Below are positions 1 through 7,230 of a stretch of DNA of 64,000 nt, piece after piece (within the stretch, counting starts at the first letter, position 1; each line of letters begins with the position of its first letter). The notes beneath the pieces were generated by a model that was not told the DNA's origin, did no database searches, and was given only the letters and a program-made list of their open reading frames with translations. The stretch comes from WJKG01 sp964627305. GTDB taxonomy: Bacteria; Zixibacteria; MSB-5A5; GN15; FEB-12. The translations under genes and the position numbers were made by a program. Where the stretch lies: positions 186,001-250,000 of the forward strand of contig CAZVHP010000002.1 in the NCBI GenBank assembly GCA_964627305.1, given 5' to 3'.

Positions 1-88
1 TGGAGCGTGAGGCCTGGAAAAGGCTGTTTGCTTTTCGTGCGCCCGTGTCCTATTTAGTGTGGCAACGATATGGGAGAAGCAGCGTTCC

Positions 89-931
89 ATGACCATACTT
101 GATCTCATCAAAGCCACGACTCCGCGGCCAGAACTGTGGAGCGGGGTTTACAAGATTCCCTGGGATGAACCGGGGTTCAGTCGACGGATGCTGGAGCTGC
201 ATTTGGCTCAGGATCATGACTGGGCCAGTCGGCCGTTTGCGACAATCGATGAACATGTGCAGTTCATTCATGAGGCCCTGGCCGAGCGGCAGCCCTGCCG
301 AATACTGGATCTCGGCTGCGGGCCGGGGCTGTACGCGTTTCGGCTGGCGGCGCTGGGGCATGAGTGTGTCGGGATCGACTTCTCGCCCGCCTCGATTGCG
401 TATGCAAAGACGAGCAACCCGCTGCCGGACCGGTGCCGGTTTGAGCTGGGCGATCTGCGGAAGGCGGAGTTTGGTTCGGGCTACGACATTACATTGATGA
501 TATACGGCGAGTTCAACGCGTTTTCACTTGATGAGATACGCGATATCCTGGCGCGGGTCTGTACGTCGCTGAAACCGGGCGGGCGGATGTTGATCGAGGC
601 GCATACGCCGGAGGAGATTGCGCGGATTGGGCGGACGGCGAAATCGTGGTACTCGGCGGAGTCGGGGCTGTTCTCGGAGGAGCCGCATGTGTGTTTGATC
701 GAGAACGCGTGGCACGAGGCGGAGCGGACGGCCGAGAGCACATTCTACGTGATCGATGGTGCGACGGGTGAGGTGACGATGTACCGCAACACGCTGCTGC
801 AGTACACGCTGGAGGACTACGGCAAGTTGTTCAGGGAGGCCGGATTCGCCGAGGTGGAGATCACGGCTGCCTGGTCCGATGGGTCACCGAAGGCTGAAGA
901 TCAGTTGCTGCTGCTGGCAGGGCGGAAGTGA
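89..931 (+). CDS. Class I SAM-dependent methyltransferase
   Basis: Predicted 280-residue methyltransferase of the Rossmann-fold class I type. The SAM-binding glycine-rich motif I (ILDLGCGPG) is at about residues 72-80 and the acidic end of the next strand (GIDFSP) at about 95-100. A later GRMLIEAHT segment fits the fifth or sixth strand of the fold. The substrate cannot be read from the sequence; a small molecule or a quinone-like compound are both possible. An upstream GTG at 59 in the same frame would add ten residues. The ATG at 89 is preferred because a GGGAG lies upstream, although at a long spacing. The gene converges with the minus-strand gene ending ten bases downstream, so it is not co-transcribed with it. 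Confidence 0.85.
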   Translation: MTILDLIKATTPRPELWSGVYKIPWDEPGFSRRMLELHLAQDHDWASRPFATIDEHVQFIHEALAERQPCRILDLGCGPGLYAFRLAALGHECVGIDFSPASIAYAKTSNPLPDRCRFELGDLRKAEFGSGYDITLMIYGEFNAFSLDEIRDILARVCTSLKPGGRMLIEAHTPEEIARIGRTAKSWYSAESGLFSEEPHVCLIENAWHEAERTAESTFYVIDGATGEVTMYRNTLLQYTLEDYGKLFREAGFAEVEITAAWSDGSPKAEDQLLLLAGRK

Positions 932-940
932 CGGGGGAAA

Positions 941-1348
941 CTACAGCAGTTTCGTCAACGCTTCCTCAAGCTCCTCTTCCGTCATGGATTGCAGCTCCGG
1001 ATGATTTTCCATGTAGGCGGCGAAGTGGAGGTTGAGCCACCCTCGGGTTAGCGGCGTGATGATAGCGCATCGATTGGGGTCGTGCTGGGGATCGTACAGT
1101 ATTCGCGCCAGTATATACTCCGGGGCTCGGTGCAGGATTCTGAGCGTTTTCTCGAAGCCTCTTACCCCTTCGGCGTATCCGGCATTATAGAAGGCGAGCC
1201 GGAGTTCGTTTCGCCCTGTCCTAAGCGGTTCCACCCGGTGTACCTGAATGGGCGAGTAATAGCGCCCGATACCCGCGTACCCGGGCAACATCTCCCATGC
1301 GTACCAGCGATTTGGTGTGAGGGTCATGAGTGGAGATGACTTGGTCAT
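941..1348 (-). CDS. Hypothetical protein, 135 aa, second gene of a pair
   Basis: I do not recognise this family. The 135-residue product has no signal peptide or membrane segment. It has a Trp/Tyr-rich front (RWYAWEMLPGYAG, then GRYYSPIQV), a compact middle, and an acidic tail (MTEEELEEALTKLL) that would form an amphipathic helix. The ATG at 1348 is chosen because it lies 19 bases after the stop of the upstream gene on the same strand. Extending further upstream would run into that gene. The close spacing suggests that the two genes are one transcription unit. The function is unknown. Confidence 0.6.
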   Translation of the reverse strand: MTKSSPLMTLTPNRWYAWEMLPGYAGIGRYYSPIQVHRVEPLRTGRNELRLAFYNAGYAEGVRGFEKTLRILHRAPEYILARILYDPQHDPNRCAIITPLTRGWLNLHFAAYMENHPELQSMTEEELEEALTKLL

Positions 1349-1367
1349 AGTCAGATGGCTTTTCGCA

Positions 1368-2048
1368 CTATGAGTGCGTCGCTTCCAAGTTGATTCCCGC
1401 CATGAACCCAGCCATATCAACGATCTTGGCATTGGTATACATGCGGTCGGTCTCACTGCCGGTATGGAAGTCGAGCGTACGAATGCACTGTGAATCTATA
1501 GACAGCTTGTTCGTTACGTAGTAATCGAATAACTTGAGAAGCGACTTTTCGTTGAACGAACCAACGCCGACTGCTCTGCGAAAATATCTGTCATAGGCAG
1601 GAACATTGGCGAATACCCCGAGCATGATCTTCGTGACGAGGGTGTCTGTCGGTTTGTTCTCGGGACCGAGGGCATGTACCAGCTTCTGCTTGAAGTCCAT
1701 CAGCAGTAGGCGAGTCTCGAGGCTATCATACTGGTCTACGTCAACCTCCCAAACTCGATGGTCGGCAGTGGCTATCGTGCGGACTACATCTCTGTAGACA
1801 TGGGAACTGCGCTGCCCCAAGAAGGCACGGCCCCTGAGCATCCCCCAACTGGCCAAATAGAAGGCTACTTGAAGACAACTCGTCTGCATGTTGTCTTCAT
1901 TATACAACTCATGTAGTAGCCCTCTCTCCCTAAATGACTGGAAGTAATTGAAGCAGTAGTCGAATGAAGCATCGCGGGTATCTGGCGCTCTGCCAGGCGT
2001 TGTTCCGCCTCCGTTGAGGAAGTCCTTGATATACCTTTCAACCTGCAT
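1368..2048 (-). CDS. Conserved hypothetical protein, 226 aa
   Basis: A soluble 226-residue protein. The sequence looks like a conserved helical family of unknown function rather than random coding, with FDYCFNYFQSFRE, FYLASWGMLRG, VTKIMLGVFANVP and a C-terminal KIVDMAGFMAGI. I cannot name a domain or catalytic motif. The start at 2048 is supported by a strong AAGGAGG five bases upstream. An in-frame ATG 18 bases further upstream overlaps that Shine-Dalgarno sequence and is less likely. The gene lies 82 bases after the 3' end of tRNA-Lys on the same strand and is followed at short spacing by another unrecognised gene. Confidence 0.75.
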   Translation of the reverse strand: MQVERYIKDFLNGGGTTPGRAPDTRDASFDYCFNYFQSFRERGLLHELYNEDNMQTSCLQVAFYLASWGMLRGRAFLGQRSSHVYRDVVRTIATADHRVWEVDVDQYDSLETRLLLMDFKQKLVHALGPENKPTDTLVTKIMLGVFANVPAYDRYFRRAVGVGSFNEKSLLKLFDYYVTNKLSIDSQCIRTLDFHTGSETDRMYTNAKIVDMAGFMAGINLEATHS

Positions 2049-2053
2049 GGCGC

Positions 2054-2060
2054 CCTCCTT
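2054..2060 (-). promoter_or_regulatory. Ribosome binding site fixing the start at 2048
   Basis: On the minus strand the sequence reads AAGGAGG followed by five bases and ATG. This near-perfect anti-16S match decides between the ATG at 2048 and an in-frame ATG at 2066. Confidence 0.8.
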
Positions 2061-2130
2061 AGTCAATCCGCGATTTCGCGATGTCCTGATCTAACAGGAT
2101 AGGGCAGTCCGCTTTCCACAACAAGAAAAA

Positions 2131-2203
<73 letters not shown>

Positions 2204-2339
2204 ATTAATTATCGGCTGCCAAGTACTACCCTGGCAACCGAAGGTAGTTATGTCTGGCCAGGTCAACTTGGTAACCCAGCGCAATGGCCAATATATGTCC
2301 CGTCTGCGAAAACGCAAGGGGCTTTTGCCCTTCGGGAAA

Positions 2340-2366
2340 CCCGGCTGCTCGATCCTGACAGCCGGG
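2340..2366 (-). terminator. Hairpin downstream of the cupin gene
   Basis: CCCGGCTG and CAGCCGGG form a perfect 8-bp stem around an 11-base loop, 21 bases past the stop of the minus-strand cupin gene. The tract after it on the minus strand is only GTTTCCC, so this is a weak terminator candidate. Confidence 0.4.
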
Positions 2367-2386
2367 CAAGCCGCATATCCGTACTA

Positions 2387-2734
2387 TCAGTACGCGCCGC
2401 GATTGGGGACTATGCAGATGAACTCGAACGGCTCTGAGTGAGGGTTCTCGAACTGGTGCTCGGTGTTCGGCGGGACGAAGGCGAAGTCCTTCTCGGACAG
2501 ATCGTGGATGGTGTCACCGATGCGCAGCCTGCCTCGTCCCTGGATGACGTGGTTGATGTGTTCCCAATCGTGTTGATGGCGGGGAGTAAATCCGCCAGGC
2601 TCCAGGCGGAAGACACGCATCGTGTGATTATCCCAGCCCTGGTCGGGGCCGATCACGTTGGCTTTTGAGGCACCCTTGACGCCGTCCATAGTGACGTCGC
2701 GGAGCTTCATATCGGTGTACTTGACGATCGGCAT
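2387..2734 (-). CDS. Small cupin-fold protein
   Basis: A single-domain cupin of 115 residues. Cupin motif 1 is visible at about residues 47-68 (GGFTPRHQHDWEH followed by VIQGRG), with metal-ligand candidates His53, His55 and Glu58/His59. Motif 2 is at about 83-107 (FAFVPPNTEHQFEN), with His93 as the remaining ligand. Proteins of this size bind a divalent metal in a beta barrel. Their roles range from isomerases and dioxygenases to sugar or polyketide binding, so the substrate is open. An AAGGAGA sits eight bases before the ATG. The gene stands alone between the tRNA and the basic DNA-binding protein gene. Confidence 0.88.
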   Translation of the reverse strand: MPIVKYTDMKLRDVTMDGVKGASKANVIGPDQGWDNHTMRVFRLEPGGFTPRHQHDWEHINHVIQGRGRLRIGDTIHDLSEKDFAFVPPNTEHQFENPHSEPFEFICIVPNRGAY

Positions 2735-2849
2735 CGCTGGTCTCCTTGTGTGATCGTTATACGCTGGTACTCAGGTGCAGTATAGTAAACACAGGGTGGC
2801 TTGGCCAGTTCCGGCCTCAGACAGCGACACGGATTGACAGACAGAAAAA

Positions 2850-2880
2850 TGACCCGCACATCCCCAGGACACACGGGTCA
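2850..2880 (-). terminator. Rho-independent terminator of the basic Myb/SANT gene
   Basis: TGACCCG and CGGGTCA form a perfect 7-bp stem with a 17-base loop. On the minus strand it is followed immediately by ATTTTTC. It lies 70 bases past the stop of the minus-strand gene ending at 2950. Confidence 0.65.
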
Positions 2881-2949
2881 TATTCTGAGTTCAGGAAGAC
2901 CTGAACAGGGTAGTCAAAAAACTCCCCCTCAGGAAGGTCCGTCAGCCGG

Positions 2950-3360
2950 TTAGCGACGGTTGCGACGACGGCGCGGCATGGTGCGGGCCGTGCGCTTCAT
3001 CGAGCTGGCGCGGAAGCCGCGTGAGCTGCTCGGGCGACGGGTGCTCGGCCGACGAGTGGTGGCCTTGCGGTTAGTCGGACGATTGAACGCATTGGCAGCG
3101 CCCCGGTTGCCTTTCCACACGGACGGGCTGGCCTTCTTCAGATTGAGGTCAACAGCTTTGTACCGTACGGAGTACACGGAACGACCGAGCTGGCGAGCGA
3201 TCCAGGAGGTCTCGAAGCGGCGATAGTACTTCCGCATGAACTGGATCTCTTCCTTGTTCCACTGACGAGCGTTGCGGCGAACCGGACGACTGGTCGGCCG
3301 AGCGGCACGACGGGACGGCTTGCGGCTGCGCCGTGTGGCAGGGGTTCTACGCGTAGCCAT
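2950..3360 (-). CDS. Arg-rich nucleoid-type protein with Myb/SANT domain
   Basis: A very basic 136-residue protein. Its centre (about residues 33-76) is a Myb/SANT-like helix-turn-helix, starting with WNKEEIQFMRKYY and ending with IARQLGRSVYSVRYKA. It is flanked by low-complexity tails made almost entirely of Arg, Pro, Thr, Ser and Ala (residues 1-32 and about 95-136), resembling the tails of histone H1. No signal peptide is present. A likely role is DNA compaction or a sequence-specific nucleoid protein; this is inference. A paralogue with lysine-rich tails lies at 44025-44459 (shared W-K-E, Y, IA-LGRSV-SV-KA-L-LKK positions). The start is supported by AAAGGAG seven bases upstream. Confidence 0.8.
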   Translation of the reverse strand: MATRRTPATRRSRKPSRRAARPTSRPVRRNARQWNKEEIQFMRKYYRRFETSWIARQLGRSVYSVRYKAVDLNLKKASPSVWKGNRGAANAFNRPTNRKATTRRPSTRRPSSSRGFRASSMKRTARTMPRRRRNRR

Positions 3361-3996
3361 AGGTTACTCCTTTGTTGAGTCGTTAAGGGTTGTGAATAAG
3401 ACTATGGCCAAGTCAAATTCACCTTTCGAAAAAGTCGTTTGAACTATTCATCGACCTTTTCCTAAAATCCTTAATCCCAACTGGTTAAGAAAATGTCGAG
3501 AGGGCTGCTCCTCGTTCGGATGACTGGCATCGAACAGGAAACGGGACTGACGATGGGTATTGAAATCGCCCCACACCTTGTTAGGACTCAAGAACGCGCA
3601 AAGTGTGCCCGGCGACGTTTCGATTCTCCGCGACAGGTCGTACTCGCCTGCAAATCAACAGCTTACGAATGGCACGGCGACTTTGCTCCTGAACCTTCCA
3701 TGAGTATGCGCCTCCTGTTTCAAGCTTCAGCAGTGAAAAGGTGCATGGAGTTATTGGACGAACGCCACAATGACCATGAATGCTGCGAGGAAAAAATTCG
3801 CGATGGCAGTCGCATGGCGTTGGTAAACGAGCGGAATCATGGAGACCCGGCAGCGCCACGGGAGCTGCGCCACCGGGTCACGAGAGGTAGTGTGTCGATG
3901 GGAAGATGCGCTTTACACACGGTACGCATGGGACAGGCAATCGTTGGTCAGTATCATTGACTTATTCAATCCATAATTAGGCCGTGCGCTCCCGGA
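3361..3996. other. 636-base stretch without a convincing gene
   Basis: This gap separates the start of the basic Myb/SANT gene from the end of the zinc permease gene. Reading frames of 155 codons (plus) and 92 codons (minus) exist, but neither shows a domain, a good ribosome site or protein-like composition. The first 120 bases are AT-richer and should hold the promoter of the minus-strand gene at 3360, although I see no clear hexamer pair. A hairpin at 3844-3879 is listed separately. No RNase P, tmRNA or SRP RNA signature was recognised. Confidence 0.5.
3844..3879. other. Strong bulged hairpin in the gene-free stretch
   Basis: GACCCGG pairs with CCGGGTC (7 bp). Inside it CAGC pairs with GCTG around a 9-base loop, leaving a 5-base bulge (CGCCA) on one side. 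No T tract follows on either strand, so it is not a typical terminator. It could belong to a small RNA or be a degenerate remnant. Confidence 0.3.
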
Positions 3997-4836
3997 TCAG
4001 GACCTTTGGCGGCGAGTACTGAACACAACGGCCAGATAGACCACTCCCGTCAGCAGAATAATAACGGCACCGGAGGGCAGGTCGGGTCCGTAGCTGAGGG
4101 CCAGTCCGAGACTGGTCAGCGCCACGCTGATGCCGGTGGCGAGGATCATTGTTGATCTCAGCCGGTGCGTGAAGCGATTGGCGATTGCTGCCGGTATGGT
4201 CAGCAGAGCGATCACCATGACGATCCCGACCACAGTAACGAGAGTAACAACCGTCAGGGCAACCAGTGCCAGAAGAAGCAGGAAGTACAGCCGGGTGGGC
4301 AGACCGCGGACGCGTGCGAATTCCTCGTCGAAGCTGATTGCGGCCAACTGCGCGAAGAACAGCCAGGTCAGGCTGATGATGAGCGTATCGAGGATTACGA
4401 TCAGCCACAGATCGGCCTCGCTGACCATCAGGATGTTGCCGAAGAGATAGCTCATCAGGTCGCTGCTGTATCCCGGAGTCTGGGAGATGAACAGGATGCC
4501 GACCGCCATCCCGATAGCCCAGATGGCGCCGATGACCGTATCCTCGCGCTCTTTAGCATAGAGACTGACCAGGCCGATAGTTACCGCAGCGGCCAGTGCG
4601 CTCAGCGCGGCGCCATACAAGGGTTGTGCCCAGGACCATTGGTAGACCACAGACAGGTAGTGGGCTACCCCGAGTCCCGCCAGGGAGGCATGAGCGATGC
4701 CCCCGGCCATGTAGCTTATCCGCCGTACCACCACCCAGGTGCCAACGACGCCGCAGGCGATACCCGCCAGAACGCCGGCAAGCAGAGCATTCTGCAGGAA
4801 GGTGTACTGACTGAGTGCCCTGAGGAAATCAATCAT
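3997..4836 (-). CDS. znuB: Zinc/metal ABC transporter permease
   Basis: A 279-residue polytopic membrane protein of the ABC-3 (ZnuB/TroC-like) permease family. It forms the channel through which the binding-protein-delivered metal crosses the inner membrane. About eight hydrophobic segments are visible, with family-typical GGIAHASLAGLGVAHYL in the first third and a TVVGIVMVIALLTIPAA-type segment near the end. The start at 4836 gives the usual family length. It has an AGGAAAG site and overlaps the end of the ATPase gene by eight bases, so the two are probably translationally coupled. It is the last gene of the RHH-znuA-znuC-znuB operon. Zinc is preferred over manganese because of the partner binding protein. 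Confidence 0.9.
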   Translation of the reverse strand: MIDFLRALSQYTFLQNALLAGVLAGIACGVVGTWVVVRRISYMAGGIAHASLAGLGVAHYLSVVYQWSWAQPLYGAALSALAAAVTIGLVSLYAKEREDTVIGAIWAIGMAVGILFISQTPGYSSDLMSYLFGNILMVSEADLWLIVILDTLIISLTWLFFAQLAAISFDEEFARVRGLPTRLYFLLLLALVALTVVTLVTVVGIVMVIALLTIPAAIANRFTHRLRSTMILATGISVALTSLGLALSYGPDLPSGAVIILLTGVVYLAVVFSTRRQRS

Positions 4837-5587
4837 GCTTTCCTCCCCGACGCACATGCCGATCATGGCGTACCAGGCGCACCGAGCGGCCATAGAAATC
4901 CTTGAGAAAATCACCGTCGACCTCGGCCGTCGGGTGCACCGACACGCACCGGTTGACGCACACGACGTGCTCCACGAAACGTGAGACGAATGCTGGTTGA
5001 TGGGACACCATGAGGATTGACAGGTCTCTGCTGAGCGTCTGCAGCAGTTCGTACGTGTCTTCCTCCACTTGAATGTCCAGGTTGGCGGTAGGTTCATCGA
5101 GCACCAACAGCCTCGGCCGACTGGCCAGGGCGCGAGCTATGAGGAGTTTGCGCATCTGACCTCCCGAAAGCCGGGAGAAGGAACGGTCTGCAAGATCGGC
5201 CAGGCCGACCTGCTCAAGCGCCCGCATGGCCCTTGCGCGAGGGCTGTGCGGTCCTGACCGCGTCCCGGGCAGGGCCGTAACGGTCCCCATTTTCACGACG
5301 TCAAGGACGGTTGCGGGGAACGAGGCATCGTACTGAGCAGACTGGGGCATGTAGCCGATAAGATGTCTGGCCTGGTTCGGAGAGCGCCTAAGTACCTGTA
5401 TCGCCCCGGTATCCGGCTGCAGCAGACCAAGTATCAACTTCAGCAGGGTTGTTTTGCCACCCCCATTGGGGCCGACAATCCAGACAAACTCGCCCGTCGG
5501 CAGGCTGAGATTGACATCCTGAAGTATGACCTGTGCTCCATAGGAGAACGAGACATCCTGTATCATCAGGAGCGAATGGTCGGTCAT
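4829..5587 (-). CDS. znuC: Zinc/metal ABC transporter ATP-binding protein
   Basis: A 252-residue ABC ATPase that powers metal import with the permease encoded next. Walker A is GPNGGGKTT (about residues 39-47), the Q-loop region is YMPQSAQYD, the ABC signature is LSGGQ, Walker B is LLVLDEPT, and the switch His is in MVSHQ. The C-terminal 40 residues are rich in His, Arg, Val and Cys (CVNRCVSVHP, then RHDRHVRRGGKHD), a tail seen in some zinc-type ATPases. The start overlaps the stop of the binding-protein gene by four bases (ATGA). Confidence 0.93.
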   Translation of the reverse strand: MTDHSLLMIQDVSFSYGAQVILQDVNLSLPTGEFVWIVGPNGGGKTTLLKLILGLLQPDTGAIQVLRRSPNQARHLIGYMPQSAQYDASFPATVLDVVKMGTVTALPGTRSGPHSPRARAMRALEQVGLADLADRSFSRLSGGQMRKLLIARALASRPRLLVLDEPTANLDIQVEEDTYELLQTLSRDLSILMVSHQPAFVSRFVEHVVCVNRCVSVHPTAEVDGDFLKDFYGRSVRLVRHDRHVRRGGKHD

Positions 5588-6507
5588 TGTTCAACCTCTT
5601 GAGGGTTCAGGCCGCCGGCGACGGCCGCAGCCATACGCAGCAGATTCTCGGGGTAGTCCGCGGCCAGAGGATCTATGGCGACCACAGATCCTTTCAGCTC
5701 AGCGGCGATTGCCCGGGCGGAGGCATCGGAGAATTGCGGCTGCACGAAGACGACACTAACATTGTCAACACGGGCGGACTCGATCAGCCGCGCCACCTGT
5801 CGCGGCCCTGGCTCCCGGGCACCCATCTCTATGGGCACCTGCTCAAGCCCATAGGCCGCACACCAGTAGCCGAAAGCAGCGTGGTAGACGTAGAGCTTCC
5901 GTCCCCGGTATTCGCTGAGCATGACTCGGGAGATGCTGTCGACGACTACCAGGCTGTCGACAATCGTTGCGAGGCGAGACTGATATTCATCGCAATGCAT
6001 GCTGTCAATACGACACAACTCCTGCGCCATATTCCTGGCGATGATGGTGGCAGCGGCAGGGTCAAGCCAGACGTGAGGATCGAGCTGTTGGTGGGAGTGA
6101 TCGTGATCGCTGCAGCCGTCATCAACTGAACGCAGCGCGATTCCATCGCGCACATCGACAATCCGCAAATGGGGGTACATGTTCTCCAGGCGCGGTATGA
6201 GTGTTTGCTCAAAAGGCACGCCGATGCACAGGAGGAGATCAGCCTCGGCCATCGCGGCGAGGTGACGCGGCGAAGGATCGTAAGTATGTGGGGACTGGCC
6301 CGGCTCCAGCAGAACATGGATATCGGCAAAGTCAGCGGCGAGCTGTTCGGCGAACCATTGCTGAGGAAGAATGGATACCCAGACATTCAGCCGCGAGTCG
6401 TTTGAGGACGAATGCACTGGGGACAGAGTCAGCAGCAGTATTGCCAGAAGCGGCAGCACCTGCTGCAATGCCCGGCAGCGGCTTTGTGATTGATCTACTT
6501 GTGGCAT
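5584..6507 (-). CDS. znuA: Zinc/metal ABC transporter substrate-binding protein
   Basis: A 307-residue exported solute-binding protein of the ZnuA cluster A-I family. A hydrophobic stretch near residues 20-36 serves as the signal sequence or lipid-type anchor; I see no clear lipobox Cys. Family ligand regions are SPHTYDPSPRHLAAM and DPHVWLDP. Between them is a short His/Asp-rich loop (DDGCSDHDHSHQQ), typical of zinc rather than manganese binders. The start at 6507 is the first ATG; an upstream TTG is possible. It overlaps the end of the regulator gene by 13 bases, so regulator and transporter are translated from one mRNA. Confidence 0.9.
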   Translation of the reverse strand: MPQVDQSQSRCRALQQVLPLLAILLLTLSPVHSSSNDSRLNVWVSILPQQWFAEQLAADFADIHVLLEPGQSPHTYDPSPRHLAAMAEADLLLCIGVPFEQTLIPRLENMYPHLRIVDVRDGIALRSVDDGCSDHDHSHQQLDPHVWLDPAAATIIARNMAQELCRIDSMHCDEYQSRLATIVDSLVVVDSISRVMLSEYRGRKLYVYHAAFGYWCAAYGLEQVPIEMGAREPGPRQVARLIESARVDNVSVVFVQPQFSDASARAIAAELKGSVVAIDPLAADYPENLLRMAAAVAGGLNPQEVEQ

Positions 6508-6764
6508 ACCAGGTGTGACTCCCCGCAATCATGGCAGGTTTGGATATCATGGCTCTGTGTGAACTCGCGCCAATGACGTGACTGCTGCGGCGTCAGGATG
6601 CCGGTCCCGCGACAGAGCGGACAGGTGGAATCAAGCGCCGTCAGGACGGCATTGCGAATGAACTCGGAACGGTTGGGTATCCCGTCCATGGCGTCCAGTA
6701 AGGCGTCATCGGCCTTGAATGAGATTATGCCGGTCTTGTGATAGGTTTTGTGAGATCTGGACAT
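6495..6764 (-). CDS. Ribbon-helix-helix regulator with Cys-rich metal tail
   Basis: An 89-residue protein heading the zinc-uptake operon. Residues 11-46 match a CopG/NikR-like ribbon-helix-helix: a basic strand (TGIISFKAD) followed by two helices, with NRSEFIRNAVLTAL at the end. The rest carries CPLC (48-51) and CHDC (77-80), plus His84 and Cys87, a plausible zinc site. Position and architecture suggest a zinc-responsive repressor of the operon, replacing the usual Fur-family Zur; this is inference. The ATG at 6764 is chosen because the ribosome site AGAGGA precedes it and the upstream residues are promoter DNA. Confidence 0.82.
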   Translation of the reverse strand: MSRSHKTYHKTGIISFKADDALLDAMDGIPNRSEFIRNAVLTALDSTCPLCRGTGILTPQQSRHWREFTQSHDIQTCHDCGESHLVCHK

Positions 6765-6795
6765 GTGTGCATTCCTCTGTCTGGTCTTTCGGGTA

Positions 6796-6824
6796 TTATT
6801 ACCTCGTATTACCGACAACGTCAA
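6796..6824 (-). promoter_or_regulatory. Near-consensus promoter of the zinc operon
   Basis: On the minus strand TTGACG (6819-6824) is separated by exactly 17 bases from TAATAA (6796-6801), which continues as TAATAAT. The ATG of the ribbon-helix-helix gene is 31 bases past the -10 box. This fits a sigma-70-type promoter firing leftward into the whole operon. Confidence 0.75.
6797..6813 (-). promoter_or_regulatory. Direct-repeat operator candidate in the zinc promoter
   Basis: On the minus strand GGTAATA occurs twice, starting ten bases apart (6807-6813 and 6797-6803). This is about one helical turn, and the repeat overlaps the spacer and the -10 box. Tandem short half-sites are what ribbon-helix-helix dimers commonly bind. 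Occupancy here would block RNA polymerase, so this is the obvious site for autoregulation by the first gene. Confidence 0.55.
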
Positions 6825-6995
6825 GGCTGAGACAATTGTTCGCTCCGCACAACAGGAGAGAGCTTAACCAGAATCAGCCCCATGGGTCGCTCGTTCTCAG
6901 GCGAGTTCTCAAAGGCCAGCGCTTGCCCTGCAACAGGCCTCGTGGCTGATCAATCAGCTCTTGCAGCCGGGGGCCGAACTCGGCATATTCCGGCC

Positions 6996-7181
6996 ATGTG
7001 GCACTGGATCTCCCATCTGAATCGAGAACGCAACCTGTTCAGGCCGTGTCGTGGTTGTCAAGCACCGACACAGATCGCTGTTCTGGATCGATGGCAAGGG
7101 TACTGCAGGCATTGCTATCAGCAGATGCTGCGCGATGGCCGGCCCGCATCACCGCCCTCGGTAACCGACAAGAGACCATAG
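6996..7181 (+). CDS. Small zinc-ribbon-like protein, 61 aa
   Basis: A short frame whose product has two CxxC knuckles, Cys18/Cys21 (CRGC) and Cys37/Cys40 (CRHC), 15 residues apart, in a Trp/Arg-rich background. This pattern fits a zinc ribbon. The start is uncertain: the ATG at 6996 has no good ribosome site, and the frame stays open upstream to an ATG at 6882. It is transcribed divergently from the zinc-uptake operon, which makes a zinc-related role conceivable. It could also be a chance frame. Confidence 0.4.
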   Translation: MWHWISHLNRERNLFRPCRGCQAPTQIAVLDRWQGYCRHCYQQMLRDGRPASPPSVTDKRP

Positions 7182-7230
7182 CGATTCGGGAGTTTGTGTG
7201 GGCGTGAACATTCGATGAATAAAGAGCGCA

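Noticed and set aside
2250..2441. 63-codon plus-strand frame after the tRNA
   Set aside because: Overlaps the end of the cupin gene on the other strand, contains the terminator-like hairpin, and has no domain.
3493..3960. 155-codon plus-strand reading frame in the large gap
   Set aside because: Poor ribosome site, no domain, and composition unlike the neighbouring genes. A 92-codon frame on the other strand is equally unconvincing.
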